Origin: Amycolatopsis sp. CA-230715
GTDB lineage: Bacteria; Actinomycetota; Actinomycetes; Mycobacteriales; Pseudonocardiaceae
DNA: 64,000 bases
NCBI RefSeq assembly: GCF_018736145.1
Contig: NZ_CP059997.1
Location: 10,167,501-10,231,500 of the forward strand
Direction of reading: 5' to 3'
In this document: one piece after another, positions 40,948 through 50,325 of the stretch
Numbering within the stretch: the first letter of the stretch is position 1
How the letters are laid out: each line of letters begins with the position of its first letter
The notes under the pieces: generated by a model
Database searches by the model: none
Told to the model about the DNA's origin: nothing
The model's input: only the letters and a program-made list of their open reading frames with translations
Made by a program: the position numbers and the translations under genes

Positions 40948-42576
40948 TCAGTGGTGCGCCATCGCCGCCCGCAGCCACCACGCGGCGAAGCCGCTGATCT
41001 TGGCGTCCACCACCAGCGGCCGATCGAGCCCAGCGGCGACTCGCGTCGCCACCTCGTCCAGATCGGCCCTCGTGCGCACGGTGACCGCGTCGCAGCCGTA
41101 ACCCCGCGCGATCGCGGCCAGGTCCGTGTCCGGGAACGTCACGGTGCCGGTCGGTTCCCCGGCGGGTTCGAAGAAGTAGACCTCGGCGCCGTAGGCGTGG
41201 TCGTTGTAGACGACGATCAGCATCGGCAGGTTCAGCCGCACCACGGTCTCGAGTTCGGCGATGCCCATCAGGAACCCGCCGTCGCCGCACGCCGCGACCG
41301 GGAAGCGGTCCGGCTGGGCCAGCGCCGCGCCGGTCGCGGTCGCCAGCCCGAGGCCGATCGACTGGAACGCCTGGGTGAAGCAGAACCCGTTCTCGTCTGG
41401 GACGTCGAGGTACATGGTCGGATACCCCATGAAGTTCCCCGAATCCACGCCGACGACGCGGTCGTCCGGCACGATCTCGTCCAGCGCGGCCGACAGCGTG
41501 CGGGGGTCGATCACGTCGGCGGTGCCCGTGTCCTCGTGCGCGTGGTCGCGCCAGCGGATCTCGTTCGCGATCCGCGTCCGCACTTCGGCGGTGCGGTAGC
41601 CGCGGCGACCGTCGAGCCGCCGGGTGACGGCCTCGGCGGTGCCCGCGACGTCGCCGACGATGCCCAGCGCCACCGGCCGGTGGCGCCCGAGCGCGGCGGG
41701 ATCCAGATCGACCTGCACGAGCGTGGTTCCCGGCCCGAGCAGCCTTCCGTGCGCGGTCGTCCAGTCGTTGAGCGCGGAACCCCAGCCGACCACGAGATCG
41801 GCGCCGCGGACGAGTTCGACGGTCAGCGGCGAGGAAAACCCTCCGGACACACCGATCCCCCACGGTTCGCCGGTGAACAGTCCTTTCGCGACGGCGCCCT
41901 CGGCGAGCAGCGCTCCGCACAGATCCGCCAGTTCCACCAACGCTTTCCGTGCCGAGCGCGCGCCACGGCCGCACAGGAACACCGGACGTTCCGCCTGTCG
42001 CAACGCGGCGGCGAGCGCTTCGACGTCTTCGTCGGCCGCACGCGGGTGCGGCAGCGGCTCGATCGCGGTCAGCCCGTCGAGGAGGCGTTCGTCGAACGGC
42101 TCCGCCTGCACGTCGAGCGGAAGTCGCAAAAGGACGGTCCGCCGGTCCCGCCTCGCCACCGTGAACGCGCGCCGCACGTCCGCGAGCGCGCTCTCCGCGG
42201 AGCGGACCGCGACGCTGACCGCGCCCACGGCGCGCGCGAGGCCATCTTGGTCGAGGTGGAAGTTGGACAGCGGATCGGTGGCCTCGCCGGTGACCGCGAT
42301 CAGCGGCGTCCGGCTCTTCGCGGCCTCGCCGAGCCCGGTGGTCGCGTTGGCGAGCCCGCATCCTTGGTGCACCGAAACCACGGCGACTTCGCCGCTGCAC
42401 CGGGCGTACGCGTCCGCCATCGTGGTCGCGCCGCCCTCATGGCGGGCCGCGACGAACCCGGCGCCGCCGCGGACGAGTCCGTTGGTGACGTGGAAGTTCC
42501 CGCTCCCGACGACCCCGAACGCCTGCCGGACACCGAAGCGGACGAGCGCGGCGCCGACGGCCTTTGCCACGTTCAC
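40948..42576 (-). CDS. thiamine-diphosphate-dependent enzyme (acetolactate synthase-like)
   Basis: GTG 42576 overlaps the upstream cyclase stop (GTGA). The 542-residue protein has the ThDP-enzyme order. The PYR domain carries the activating Glu in FVAARHEGGATTMADAYAR. The central domain contains LVVGWGSALNDW. The PP domain has the ThDP/Mg motif AACGDGGFLMGIAELETVVR with VYNDHAYGAEV. Members include acetolactate synthases and benzoylformate/2-oxoacid decarboxylases. The aromatic-catabolic context favours a 2-oxoacid decarboxylase or lyase, which is inference. Convergent with the CoA ligase. Confidence 0.85.
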   Translation of the reverse strand: MNVAKAVGAALVRFGVRQAFGVVGSGNFHVTNGLVRGGAGFVAARHEGGATTMADAYARCSGEVAVVSVHQGCGLANATTGLGEAAKSRTPLIAVTGEATDPLSNFHLDQDGLARAVGAVSVAVRSAESALADVRRAFTVARRDRRTVLLRLPLDVQAEPFDERLLDGLTAIEPLPHPRAADEDVEALAAALRQAERPVFLCGRGARSARKALVELADLCGALLAEGAVAKGLFTGEPWGIGVSGGFSSPLTVELVRGADLVVGWGSALNDWTTAHGRLLGPGTTLVQVDLDPAALGRHRPVALGIVGDVAGTAEAVTRRLDGRRGYRTAEVRTRIANEIRWRDHAHEDTGTADVIDPRTLSAALDEIVPDDRVVGVDSGNFMGYPTMYLDVPDENGFCFTQAFQSIGLGLATATGAALAQPDRFPVAACGDGGFLMGIAELETVVRLNLPMLIVVYNDHAYGAEVYFFEPAGEPTGTVTFPDTDLAAIARGYGCDAVTVRTRADLDEVATRVAAGLDRPLVVDAKISGFAAWWLRAAMAHH

Positions 42577-43376
42577 GAGTCGCCATCCCCGCCGGGCACC
42601 ACCGCGAGCACCCGCGCCGGGCTGCCGGTCCCGCCGACGATCGGCAGCGGGCACACCACGACGAGCGCGCCCGACGGCGGCAGCGAACCGAGGTTCCGCA
42701 ACGAGGTGATGCCGTACTTGTCGGCGCCGAGGAGGTGGTGGTGCGCGGGCATCGGCGGGTCGAGCGCGAACCCGTTGCCCGCGTCGATCCCGACGGTTTC
42801 CACGCCGTAGCCCGCGATCGGCGCCTCCTCGGCGAGCCAGCGCGCCGCGGCGGCCGAGATGCCGGGAGTGTGGCTGACCCCGTCCGTGGTGTTGAGGAAC
42901 GCCTCCCTGTCGTGGCCGTAGCGCTCCCAGCCGGACCGGACCAGCAGCCACCCGCCGTCGCGCAGCGGCCCGTGCTCGGTTTCCCACGCGCGGATGTCGT
43001 CGATCTCCAGCAGGAAGTCCGGATCCTCGGCCACCCGCGCGGAGACGTCGAGGACGTGCGCTGGCCCGATCAGCCGGGCGACCGGGACCTCGGACACGTC
43101 GGCGCCGTCGCGGTTGGAGATCCAGTGCCGCGGCGCGTCGAGGTGGGTGCCGATGTGCTCACCGGTGTGGATGTTGTTGTGCCGCCACAGCGGACCGGCG
43201 TCGTCGAACTCGCTGACGCCTTCGAGGCTGAAGTCGATGAGGTTCGCGTACGGGGCGGGCAGCCGCAGCGTCGGCGTGTCCGCGCTGAGCTTCGTGGTGA
43301 GGTCGACGACCCGCAGCCCGCCGTCGGCGAGGCAGGTCAGGAACTTCTCGACCGCGGTCTCGGCGGAGGTGCTCAT
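42573..43376 (-). CDS. cyclase-family metal hydrolase (kynurenine formamidase-like)
   Basis: ATG 43376 starts a 267-residue cyclase-family (PF04199) protein. The metal-binding motif HIGTHLDAPRHW (HxGTHxDxxxH) is intact, with AHVLDVSARVAE and WLLVRSGWERYG strands following and GYGVETVGIDAGNG near the end. Family members hydrolyse N-formylkynurenine, isatin or related amides. Co-translated with the ThDP enzyme; divergent from the XRE-cupin regulator. The neighbouring PLP enzyme and aminobenzoate-type ligase make a kynurenine/anthranilate role possible. Confidence 0.85.
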   Translation of the reverse strand: MSTSAETAVEKFLTCLADGGLRVVDLTTKLSADTPTLRLPAPYANLIDFSLEGVSEFDDAGPLWRHNNIHTGEHIGTHLDAPRHWISNRDGADVSEVPVARLIGPAHVLDVSARVAEDPDFLLEIDDIRAWETEHGPLRDGGWLLVRSGWERYGHDREAFLNTTDGVSHTPGISAAAARWLAEEAPIAGYGVETVGIDAGNGFALDPPMPAHHHLLGADKYGITSLRNLGSLPPSGALVVVCPLPIVGGTGSPARVLAVVPGGDGDS

Positions 43377-43413
43377 GGATGCGTCCTCTCGTATCGCGGG
43401 CTGGTGACGATCG

Positions 43414-43474
43414 TTGACACCCACGGTAGACCGGCCCTACGGTACCGTGTTCAATCGTACTGACGGGACAGTCA
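43414..43474 (+). promoter_or_regulatory. promoter with overlapping operators for XRE-cupin gene
   Basis: TTGACA (43414-43419), an 18-base spacer and TACGGT (43438-43443) form a good promoter. An inverted repeat CACGGTA (43422-43428)/TACCGTG (43443-43449) overlaps it, and TGAC-N6-GTCA lies at 43461-43474. Autoregulation and control of the divergent cyclase operon are inferred. Confidence 0.5.
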
Positions 43475-43491
43475 ACTGGAGCGACGCGGAC

Positions 43492-44055
43492 ATGGCAAGA
43501 ACGGACACCGGACCGGACGGGCTGGGCGAGCGCATTCGGCGTATCCGTACCGAGAAATCGCTGTCGATCCGCGAGCTGGCCGAGCTGGCCGACGTGTCGA
43601 CGGGGTTGATCAGCCAGGTTGAACGCGGGATCACCGACCCCAGCCTGCAAACCGCTCGCGCGCTGGCGAAAGCGCTGCGAACACCGCTGTTCGACCTGTT
43701 CGCCGAACCGGACCGGTCCGAGGTGGCCGTGGTGCGCAAGGACCGCAGGCTCCGGCAGCAGTCGCCGCACGGCGAGATCTGCTACGAACGCGTGTCCCCC
43801 GGTTCCGGGCGGCTCGAACTGCTCGAAGGGACGTTGAAACCGGGTGGCGTGTCCTCGGACGAGCCGTGGACGCATCCTTCGCAGGAGTGCGTGGTCGTCA
43901 CGCAGGGGACGCTCGTGGTCGAGGTCGACGGCGCCGAGCACCGGCTCGCCACCGGCGATTCGTGCTACTTCGACTCGCGGCTGCCGCACCGCTACCGCAA
44001 CGACGGCCCCGGCCCCGCCACGTTCTTCGCGGCGATCACCCCGCCCAGCTACTGA
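43492..44055 (+). CDS. XRE-cupin transcriptional regulator
   Basis: ATG 43492 is preferred over upstream in-frame starts because the promoter lies before it. An HTH (residues about 10-65: SLSIRELAELADVSTGLISQ and VERGITDPSLQTARALAKAL) is followed by a C-terminal cupin (PSQECVVVTQGTLVVEVDGA, then HRLATGDSCYFDSRLPHRYR). Such regulators respond to small catabolic ligands bound by the cupin. It separates the cyclase-ThDP operon from the PLP enzyme-permease genes and probably controls both. Confidence 0.92.
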   Translation: MARTDTGPDGLGERIRRIRTEKSLSIRELAELADVSTGLISQVERGITDPSLQTARALAKALRTPLFDLFAEPDRSEVAVVRKDRRLRQQSPHGEICYERVSPGSGRLELLEGTLKPGGVSSDEPWTHPSQECVVVTQGTLVVEVDGAEHRLATGDSCYFDSRLPHRYRNDGPGPATFFAAITPPSY

Positions 44056-44071
44056 CCCCGAACGGAGCGTC

Positions 44072-45214
44072 GTGACCGACCACCCGAGCCCGGCCGCCTT
44101 CCGGGCGCGCTTCCCCGCCCTCGCCGACACGGTGCACCTCGCCAGTTGCAGCCAGGGCGCCCTTTCCGACGCGCTCACGGCCGAGCTTTTCGAGTTCCAG
44201 CACACGATCCGCGAACACGGGGCGCCGTGGGACAGCTGGATGGCGAAGGTCGCCGAAGCGAGAGCGTCGTTCGCCCGGCTGATCGGCGCGGACTCCGACG
44301 ACATCGCCGTGGTGCCGTCGGCGTCCGAAGGGGCCTACCAGGTCGCGTCGACGCAGTCGTGGGACGAGCGGCCGGGCCTGGTCACGACCGACCTGGAATT
44401 CCCGTCGCTGGCTCACGTCTGGCTCGCCCAGCGGGGCCGCGGCGCCGACGTCCGGTACGTCCCGCACCACGACGGGCTCGTCGACGCCGAGGACTACGCC
44501 GCCCAGCTCACCGGCGACACGCGGCTCGTGTCGGTGCCTTTGATCAGCTACGCCAACGGGGTCCGGTTCGAAGTGTCCGACATCGTCGCGCTGGCACGGG
44601 AAAGTGGCGCGCGCACGTTCGTCGACGCCTACCAGGGCCTCGGCGTCGAACCGGTCGACGTGGCCGAGCTCGGCTGCGACTACCTCGTGAGCGGCAGCCT
44701 GAAGTACCTGCTCGGCATTTCCGGGATCGCGTTCCTGTACGTCCGGCCCGGCCTGCGCGACGACGTTTCCCCGCCGCTGACGGGCTGGTTCGGCCGGACG
44801 AACCCGTTCGAGTTCGACCCGCGCCACCTCGACTACCCCGAGCACGCGCGCCGGTTCGAGACCGGGACGCCGTCGATCCCGTCGGCCTACGGCGCGGTCG
44901 CCGGGCTGTCGCTGGTGCACCGGCTGGACGCGAACCGCGTGCGCGACCACCTCCGCGTGCTCACGGGCAAGCTGCAGCAGCGGTTGCTCGACGCGGGAGA
45001 ACGCCTGCGGTCGCCGCTGACCGACGAGCGGCGCGGCCCGCTCGTCGCCCTCGTCGACACCGACCCCGACGCGCTGGCGGCGTTCCTCGCCGCGCGGCGG
45101 ATCGTGTGCAGCGCCCGCGGCGACGTGCTGCGGATGTCCTTTCACTACTACAACGACGAATCCGATCTCGACGCCGTCGTACGGGCGATCGCCGAGTACC
45201 GCGCGAGCCAGTAG
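44072..45214 (+). CDS. class V PLP-dependent aminotransferase/lyase
   Basis: GTG 44072 has a GGAG site and lies 16 bases after the regulator. The 380-residue fold type I protein has the PLP-phosphate region PSASEGAYQVAST, the Asp pairing with the pyridine ring in ARTFVDAYQGLG, and the Schiff-base lysine in YLVSGSLKYLLG. It belongs to the class V group with kynureninase, cysteine desulfurase and isopenicillin N epimerase. The context of a formamidase-like cyclase and an aminobenzoate-type ligase suggests an aromatic amino-acid derivative as substrate. Specific activity is not assignable. Confidence 0.85.
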   Translation: MTDHPSPAAFRARFPALADTVHLASCSQGALSDALTAELFEFQHTIREHGAPWDSWMAKVAEARASFARLIGADSDDIAVVPSASEGAYQVASTQSWDERPGLVTTDLEFPSLAHVWLAQRGRGADVRYVPHHDGLVDAEDYAAQLTGDTRLVSVPLISYANGVRFEVSDIVALARESGARTFVDAYQGLGVEPVDVAELGCDYLVSGSLKYLLGISGIAFLYVRPGLRDDVSPPLTGWFGRTNPFEFDPRHLDYPEHARRFETGTPSIPSAYGAVAGLSLVHRLDANRVRDHLRVLTGKLQQRLLDAGERLRSPLTDERRGPLVALVDTDPDALAAFLAARRIVCSARGDVLRMSFHYYNDESDLDAVVRAIAEYRASQ

Positions 45215-45224
45215 GGAGTCCGGC

Positions 45225-46652
45225 ATGGCGCAAACGCACCGGCTGCGGCGAAGGCTGCGGAGCAGGCAGCTGACCATGATCGGCATCGGCGGGGCCATCG
45301 GCACCGGCCTGTTCCTCGGTTCGAGCCTGGCGATCTCGCACGCCGGACCGGCCGTCGTGCTCGCCTATGTCCTTTGTGGACTCGTGGCGCTGGTGATCTC
45401 GTGGGCGCTCGCCGAGATGGTCGTGGTGCACCCGGCCGCGGGCGCGTTCGGCAGTATCGCCCAGAAGTATCTCGGCGTCGGCAGCGGTTTCGTGGTGCGC
45501 TGGGCGTACTGGGCGATGCAGGTGATCGCGGTCGGCGGTGAGACGATCGCGGCGGGCGTGTACGTCCAGTACTGGTGGCCGCGGATTCCGCTCTGGCTCC
45601 CGGTCGCGGTGTTCTCGCTGCTGGTGATCGCGGTCAACGCCGCGGCGGTGCACGTCTTCGGCGAGTTCGAGTACTGGTTCTCGATGATCAAGGTCTGCGC
45701 GATCCTGGTGTTCGTCGTACTCGGGCTGGTGCTGGTGTTCTTCGGACTGCCGCACGCCCCCGCGACGGGCACGGCGAACCTGACCACCGGCGGCGGTTTC
45801 CTGCCCAACGGCGTGTCCGGCCTGCTGCTGGCGATGGTCTTCGTGCTGTTCAGCTACATCGGCACGGAGGTCGTCTCGGTCACCGCGGCCGAATCGGAGA
45901 ACCCCGCCCGCGACGTCCCGCGCGCGGCGAGGGCGATGGTGCTGCGGCTGGGCCTGTTCTACGTCGCGGCGATGCTCGTGGTCGTCCTCGTCGTGCCGTG
46001 GACGGTGACCAGCGCGGGCGGCTCGATCACCGCGAGCCCGTTCGTGCGCGTGTTCACCTCGGCCGGGGTGCCCGCCGCGGCGACCGTGATGAACTTCGTC
46101 GTCCTCACGGCCGCGCTCTCGAGCGCGAACACGAACCTCTACCTCACCACGCGGATGCTGCACTCCCTCGCCGAGCACCGGTTCGCCCCGGCCTGGGCGG
46201 GCAGGCTGACCCGTGCCGGGGTACCGCGCAACGCGCTCGTGCTGTCCACCGCCGGGCTCGTCATCGCGACGGTGCTGTCGAAGAACTCCGAGTCCGGCGC
46301 CTACCTCGTGCTGTTCGGGATCTCGATCTTCGCCGCGATGGTGGTGTGGATGATCATCCTGGTCACGCACCTGGCGTTCCGGATCCGGCGGCGCCGCGCG
46401 GGCCTGCCCCCGTCGCCGGTCCGGCTGCGGGGCGCGCCGGTGGTCAACGTCGTCGTCATCGCGTTCCTCGCCACGGTGCTGGTCTCCACGTTCTGGATCG
46501 ACGGGCTCGACCCCGCGTGGAAGTTCGGCATCCCGTTCTTCGTCCTGCTGGTGGCGGCCTACCAGGTGCTGCGCCTGACCGGGCGGAGCAGGCACGCGCA
46601 CGAAGCGGATCTCGAAGACTCCACGCTCACCGCTCGCGAAGAATCCCCCTGA
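45225..46652 (+). CDS. amino acid permease (APC family)
   Basis: The 475-residue protein has 12 membrane helices and the APC-family start LTMIGIGGAIGTGLFLGSS. The consensus FSYIGTEVVSVTAAESENPA lies after helix 5, and helices continue to VVNVVVIAFLATVLVSTFWI. It closely resembles AnsP/GabP/aromatic amino-acid permeases. It lies 10 bases after the PLP enzyme, so the two are probably one operon importing the substrate of the pathway. Confidence 0.92.
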   Translation: MAQTHRLRRRLRSRQLTMIGIGGAIGTGLFLGSSLAISHAGPAVVLAYVLCGLVALVISWALAEMVVVHPAAGAFGSIAQKYLGVGSGFVVRWAYWAMQVIAVGGETIAAGVYVQYWWPRIPLWLPVAVFSLLVIAVNAAAVHVFGEFEYWFSMIKVCAILVFVVLGLVLVFFGLPHAPATGTANLTTGGGFLPNGVSGLLLAMVFVLFSYIGTEVVSVTAAESENPARDVPRAARAMVLRLGLFYVAAMLVVVLVVPWTVTSAGGSITASPFVRVFTSAGVPAAATVMNFVVLTAALSSANTNLYLTTRMLHSLAEHRFAPAWAGRLTRAGVPRNALVLSTAGLVIATVLSKNSESGAYLVLFGISIFAAMVVWMIILVTHLAFRIRRRRAGLPPSPVRLRGAPVVNVVVIAFLATVLVSTFWIDGLDPAWKFGIPFFVLLVAAYQVLRLTGRSRHAHEADLEDSTLTAREESP

Positions 46653-46877
46653 GCAAGGTCACGACGGCGCGAGCCCGCAACGGGCCGTCGCGCGCCCCGA
46701 CGCCGGGGGTACCGAGTTGCCTCAGGATCGAATGATCTACCGCCGCGGCGCCCCCGGGTGGTTCCATCCGGGATGTCGGCCGCTCAGGACGACCCCGACC
46801 AGGCCAGTGCGAGTGGCGCCGGTACCGGCCGCCGTTCACGCCATGGCGTCGTCATTTCGTGGAGAGGTATGTTCTCG

Positions 46878-48038
46878 ATGTCCCAGCGAGCTATGCGCAC
46901 CGGTCTGTGGCTGGTGGGCGCCAAAGGATCGGTAGCGACCACGGCCGTGGTCGGGCTGCTGGCGTTGCGCGCCGGAATCGCCGAACCGACCGGCTGCGTC
47001 AGTGAACTGCCCGAGTTCGCCCAGGTTCCCTTGCCCGCGTGGGACGACATCGTGGTCGGTGGCCACGACATCGCGCACACCTCGCTGGAGAAGCGAGCGG
47101 AGCAGCTGGCCGACGCCGGGTTGTTCGGCCACGCGGTACGGTCGGCCGTCCGCGACGGCTTGGCCGCCATCGATGCCGAGATCCGCGACGGCTACCACCC
47201 CGCCGCCCACACCGGCTCGCAGGCCTCCGCGAGCGAACGGCTGTCCGGGGACATCCGGTCGTTCGCGTCCCGGCACGACCTGGACCGTGTGGTCGTGGTC
47301 AACCTCGCCTCCACCGAGGCACCGGTCCCCGCGCTGCCCGAGCACGCCGACCTCGCGCTGCTCGAAGCCGCGCTTCAGGACACGGCGCGCGCCGTGCTCC
47401 CGCCCAGCTCGCTGATGGCGTACGCGGCGCTGCGCGCGGGTAGCCCCTACGTCGAGTTCACCCCTTCACCGGGGATCACCCTGCCCGCACTGCGCGGCCT
47501 TGCCGCGGAACTGGGGCTGCCGTACGCGGGCAGCGACGGCAAGACCGGCGAAACGCTGCTGCGGACCGTGCTCGCCCCGATGTTCACCTCGCGCGCGCTG
47601 CGGGTCCGGTCGTGGTCGGGCACCAACCTGCTCGGCGGTGGTGACGGCGAAACCCTCGGCGACCCGGCGAAGGTGCACAGCAAGCTCGAATCGAAGGCCC
47701 GCGGCCTCGCCGCGCTGCTCGGCGGCGAGGTCACCGCGCCACTGCACATCGACAACGTGCCCGATCTCGGCGAAACGAAAACCGCGTGGGACAACGTGTC
47801 GTTCGAAGGCTTCCTCGGCGCGCGCATGTGCCTGCAGTTCACCTGGACCGGGTACGACTCGGCGCTGGCCGCACCGCTGGTGCTCGACCTCGCCCGGTTC
47901 ACCGCCGCCGCGCACGCGGCAGGAAGGACCGGCGCGCTGGGCGAACTGGGCTTCTTCTTCAAGGACCCGCTCGGCGGCGACGAGCACCGGTTCGCCGAGC
48001 AGACCCGGATCCTGCGGGACTGGGCGGGCGCGTTGTGA
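46878..48038 (+). CDS. inositol-3-phosphate synthase-like protein of the ebo cluster
   Basis: GGAGAGG (46861-46867) precedes ATG 46878; ATG 46869 and 46893 are alternatives. The 386-residue protein has an N-terminal Rossmann motif (LVGAKGSVATTAVVGLLAL) and the family motifs YAGSDGKTGETLLRTVLAPM and SGTNLLGGGDGETL, then FTWTGYDSALAAPLVLDLAR. It would convert a hexose phosphate or related sugar phosphate by NAD-dependent cyclisation. First gene of a tightly overlapping six-gene operon. In other ebo clusters a sugar-phosphate cyclase (EboD, dehydroquinate-synthase-like) is present, which is missing here. Confidence 0.88.
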   Translation: MSQRAMRTGLWLVGAKGSVATTAVVGLLALRAGIAEPTGCVSELPEFAQVPLPAWDDIVVGGHDIAHTSLEKRAEQLADAGLFGHAVRSAVRDGLAAIDAEIRDGYHPAAHTGSQASASERLSGDIRSFASRHDLDRVVVVNLASTEAPVPALPEHADLALLEAALQDTARAVLPPSSLMAYAALRAGSPYVEFTPSPGITLPALRGLAAELGLPYAGSDGKTGETLLRTVLAPMFTSRALRVRSWSGTNLLGGGDGETLGDPAKVHSKLESKARGLAALLGGEVTAPLHIDNVPDLGETKTAWDNVSFEGFLGARMCLQFTWTGYDSALAAPLVLDLARFTAAAHAAGRTGALGELGFFFKDPLGGDEHRFAEQTRILRDWAGAL

Positions 48039-48892
48039 GCCGGATCCGCACGCTCGCCGAGCTGGTCCGCGCCCCCGCCGCCCTCACTGTGCTCGGGGAC
48101 ACGGTGGCGGGCGCGGCCGCGGCGAAGAACCCGCTGCGGGGCCGGAACTGGGTACTGCCCTTGGCGTCGACCGCGTTCTACTGGGCGGGGATGGCGCTCA
48201 ACGACTGGGCGGATCGCGAACTGGACGCCGTCGAACGGCCCGAGCGGCCCATTCCGTCCGGGCGCATTTCCGCCGAGGGGGCACTGGCCGTCGGCGGGAC
48301 ACTGATCGTGGCCGGTCTGGGTCTCGCCGCGCTCGGCGGTGGCAAGCGGGCGCTGAAGACGGCGGTGCCGCTGGCCGGCGCGGTCTGCGCCTACGACACG
48401 CTGCTGAAGCCGACCCCGGCCGGTCCGATCGGCATGGCCGCGTGCCGCGCGCTCGACACGATGCTCGGCGCGGGCGGCGATATCCGTGCGGGCCGCGCGG
48501 CGGCCGCCGCGCTCGCCGTGCACACGCTCGGCGTCACCGCCCTGTCCACCGGCGAGGTACGCGGTTCCGCACCCGCCACCGCGCGGGCGGCACTGGTCAC
48601 CAGCCGCGCGGCCACCGCACTCGCGGTCGGCGGTTCCGCGCGCTCCGGCTGGCACCGGCTCGCCTCCCTCGCCGCGGGCGCCGGGTACGCCGGACTGGTC
48701 GGCCGCGCGCAGGCCGCGGCGATCACCGATCCGTCGGGACCGGTGGTGCGCGAGGCCACCAAGACCGGCATCCACGGGATGGTGCCGTTGCAGGCCGCCA
48801 TCACCGCGCGCGGTTCCGTCCTCGAGGCCGCGCTGGTCGCCGCGGCGCTGCCCCTCGCGCGCAAGCTGTCGCGAAAGGTAAGTCCCACATGA
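48035..48892 (+). CDS. UbiA-family prenyltransferase (EboC / SCO3242-like)
   Basis: GTG 48035 overlaps the preceding stop. The 285-residue polytopic protein carries the UbiA motif ALNDWADRELDAVERPERP (NDxxDxxxD) with PSGRIS following. A second, weaker site lies near YDTLLKPTPAGPIGM. Its membrane helices are Ala/Gly/Leu-rich. It would transfer a prenyl group to an acceptor, possibly the sugar/inositol product of the first gene. It overlaps the next gene by ATGA. Confidence 0.88.
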   Translation: MSRIRTLAELVRAPAALTVLGDTVAGAAAAKNPLRGRNWVLPLASTAFYWAGMALNDWADRELDAVERPERPIPSGRISAEGALAVGGTLIVAGLGLAALGGGKRALKTAVPLAGAVCAYDTLLKPTPAGPIGMAACRALDTMLGAGGDIRAGRAAAAALAVHTLGVTALSTGEVRGSAPATARAALVTSRAATALAVGGSARSGWHRLASLAAGAGYAGLVGRAQAAAITDPSGPVVREATKTGIHGMVPLQAAITARGSVLEAALVAAALPLARKLSRKVSPT

Positions 48893-50325
48893 CCTTCTCA
48901 CTCGGCTACGGCACCAACGGCTTCGCCGACCACCACCTGCACGACGCGCTCGCCGTGCTCGCCGATCTCGGGTACACCGGCGTCGCGCTCACGCTCGACC
49001 ACGGCCGTCTCAACCCCTACGACGACGACCTGCCCGCGCGGATCGACCGCCTCGCCGCCCGGCTCTCCTCGCTCGGACTGACCACGGTGGTCATCGAGTC
49101 CGGCGCGCGCTACCTGCTCGATCCGTGGCACAAGCACCACCCGACACTGCTTTCCGACGATCCCGCGCCCCGCATCGACTTCCTGGAACGGGGAATGCGG
49201 ATCGCGGCCGAGCTCGGCGCCGACTGCGTTTCGTTCTGGTCCGGTGCCAAGCCGGCCGGCCTCGACGACGAGACCGCCGCGGCCCGCCTTCGCGAAGGTG
49301 TCAAGAACCTGCTTTCCGCCGCGGAGGCGCGGGGAGTCCGGTTGGGCATGGAACCGGAGCCGGGGCATTTCGTCCAGCACCTGAGCCAGGTGCTGGAACT
49401 GCGGGAGCAGCTCGGCGAGCACGAGCTGTTCGGCGTCACGCTCGACGTCGGCCACTGCGTCGCGGTCGAACCGGCCGACGCCGCCGAATGCGTGCGCCGG
49501 GCCGGATCGCTGCTGTTCAACGTCCAGCTCGACGACATGCTCCCCGGAGTCCACGAACACCTCGAGTTCGGCGACGGGCAGCTCGACCTCCCCGCGACGC
49601 TCGCCGCGCTGGACCGGATCGGGTACACCGGGCTGGCCGCGGTCGAACTGCCGCGGCACAGCCACGCCGCTCCCGAGGTCGCGGCGCGCGCGTTCCGCGC
49701 GTTGTCCTCGGCGATGCCCGCGAAGGCCGAGCACCCCTGGGTCACCGGGGCGCTGGCCGTGATCCGGGACGAACCCGCCGCGATCGGAAGGCTGTTCCCC
49801 GCGGCGGGCCGGGGCGTCGGCCGCGCCTCGGTCGACGCCGCCGATCCGCGCGGCCTGATCGCGGGCACGGCCGACGACCGCGCTCGCGTCCGGATGCTCA
49901 CCGAACTGGCCGCGGTGCTCGACGCCGAGGCGCTCGCCGCCAAGCTGGCCGAGCTCTACCGGTACGGTGACGACGCCGAACGCCGCGGCGTGCTGCGCGG
50001 GCTCGACGCGCTGTGCGACGCCGAGCCCGCCGTCGCCGACACCGGGCGCCTGCTGATCGCCGATGCGTTGCGCACCAACGACATCCGCTTGGTCGCCGCC
50101 GCCATGGGGGAATTCGCCGCACGCCACCTCGATGCCCATTCGTGGCGCCACGGCGTGGTGAAGTGCCTGTTCGCCGGGGTGCCGCTGGCCGCGGTCGCGG
50201 AGCTGGACCACCACATCGACGCCGAGCTGTGCCGCATGGTCTCGGACTACGCGGCGGAGCGGAGCGCGGCGGGTCGCGAAGTTCCCGCCGACGCACTCGC
50301 CGTTCTGGGAAGGGTGAAGCACTGA
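48889..50325 (+). CDS. sugar-phosphate-isomerase TIM barrel fused to EboA domain
   Basis: The 478-residue protein is two-domain. Residues about 1-275 form a xylose-isomerase-like TIM barrel (LGYTGVALTLDHGRLNPYDD, GMEPEPGHFVQHLSQVLELR, VTLDVGHCVAVEPADAAECV). Residues about 285-478 form the helical EboA domain (GVLRGLDALCDAEPAVADTG, then LIADALRTNDIRLVAAAMGE and HSWRHGVVKCLFAGVPL). In many bacteria EboA stands alone, so the fusion is a feature of this actinobacterial form. It is ATGA-coupled on the 5' side and TGATG-coupled on the 3' side. Confidence 0.85.
   Translation: MTFSLGYGTNGFADHHLHDALAVLADLGYTGVALTLDHGRLNPYDDDLPARIDRLAARLSSLGLTTVVIESGARYLLDPWHKHHPTLLSDDPAPRIDFLERGMRIAAELGADCVSFWSGAKPAGLDDETAAARLREGVKNLLSAAEARGVRLGMEPEPGHFVQHLSQVLELREQLGEHELFGVTLDVGHCVAVEPADAAECVRRAGSLLFNVQLDDMLPGVHEHLEFGDGQLDLPATLAALDRIGYTGLAAVELPRHSHAAPEVAARAFRALSSAMPAKAEHPWVTGALAVIRDEPAAIGRLFPAAGRGVGRASVDAADPRGLIAGTADDRARVRMLTELAAVLDAEALAAKLAELYRYGDDAERRGVLRGLDALCDAEPAVADTGRLLIADALRTNDIRLVAAAMGEFAARHLDAHSWRHGVVKCLFAGVPLAAVAELDHHIDAELCRMVSDYAAERSAAGREVPADALAVLGRVKH

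Noticed and set aside
44961..46601. 546-codon minus-strand frame opposite the permease
   Set aside because: Arg/His/Asp-rich shadow; the plus strand encodes a clear APC transporter.
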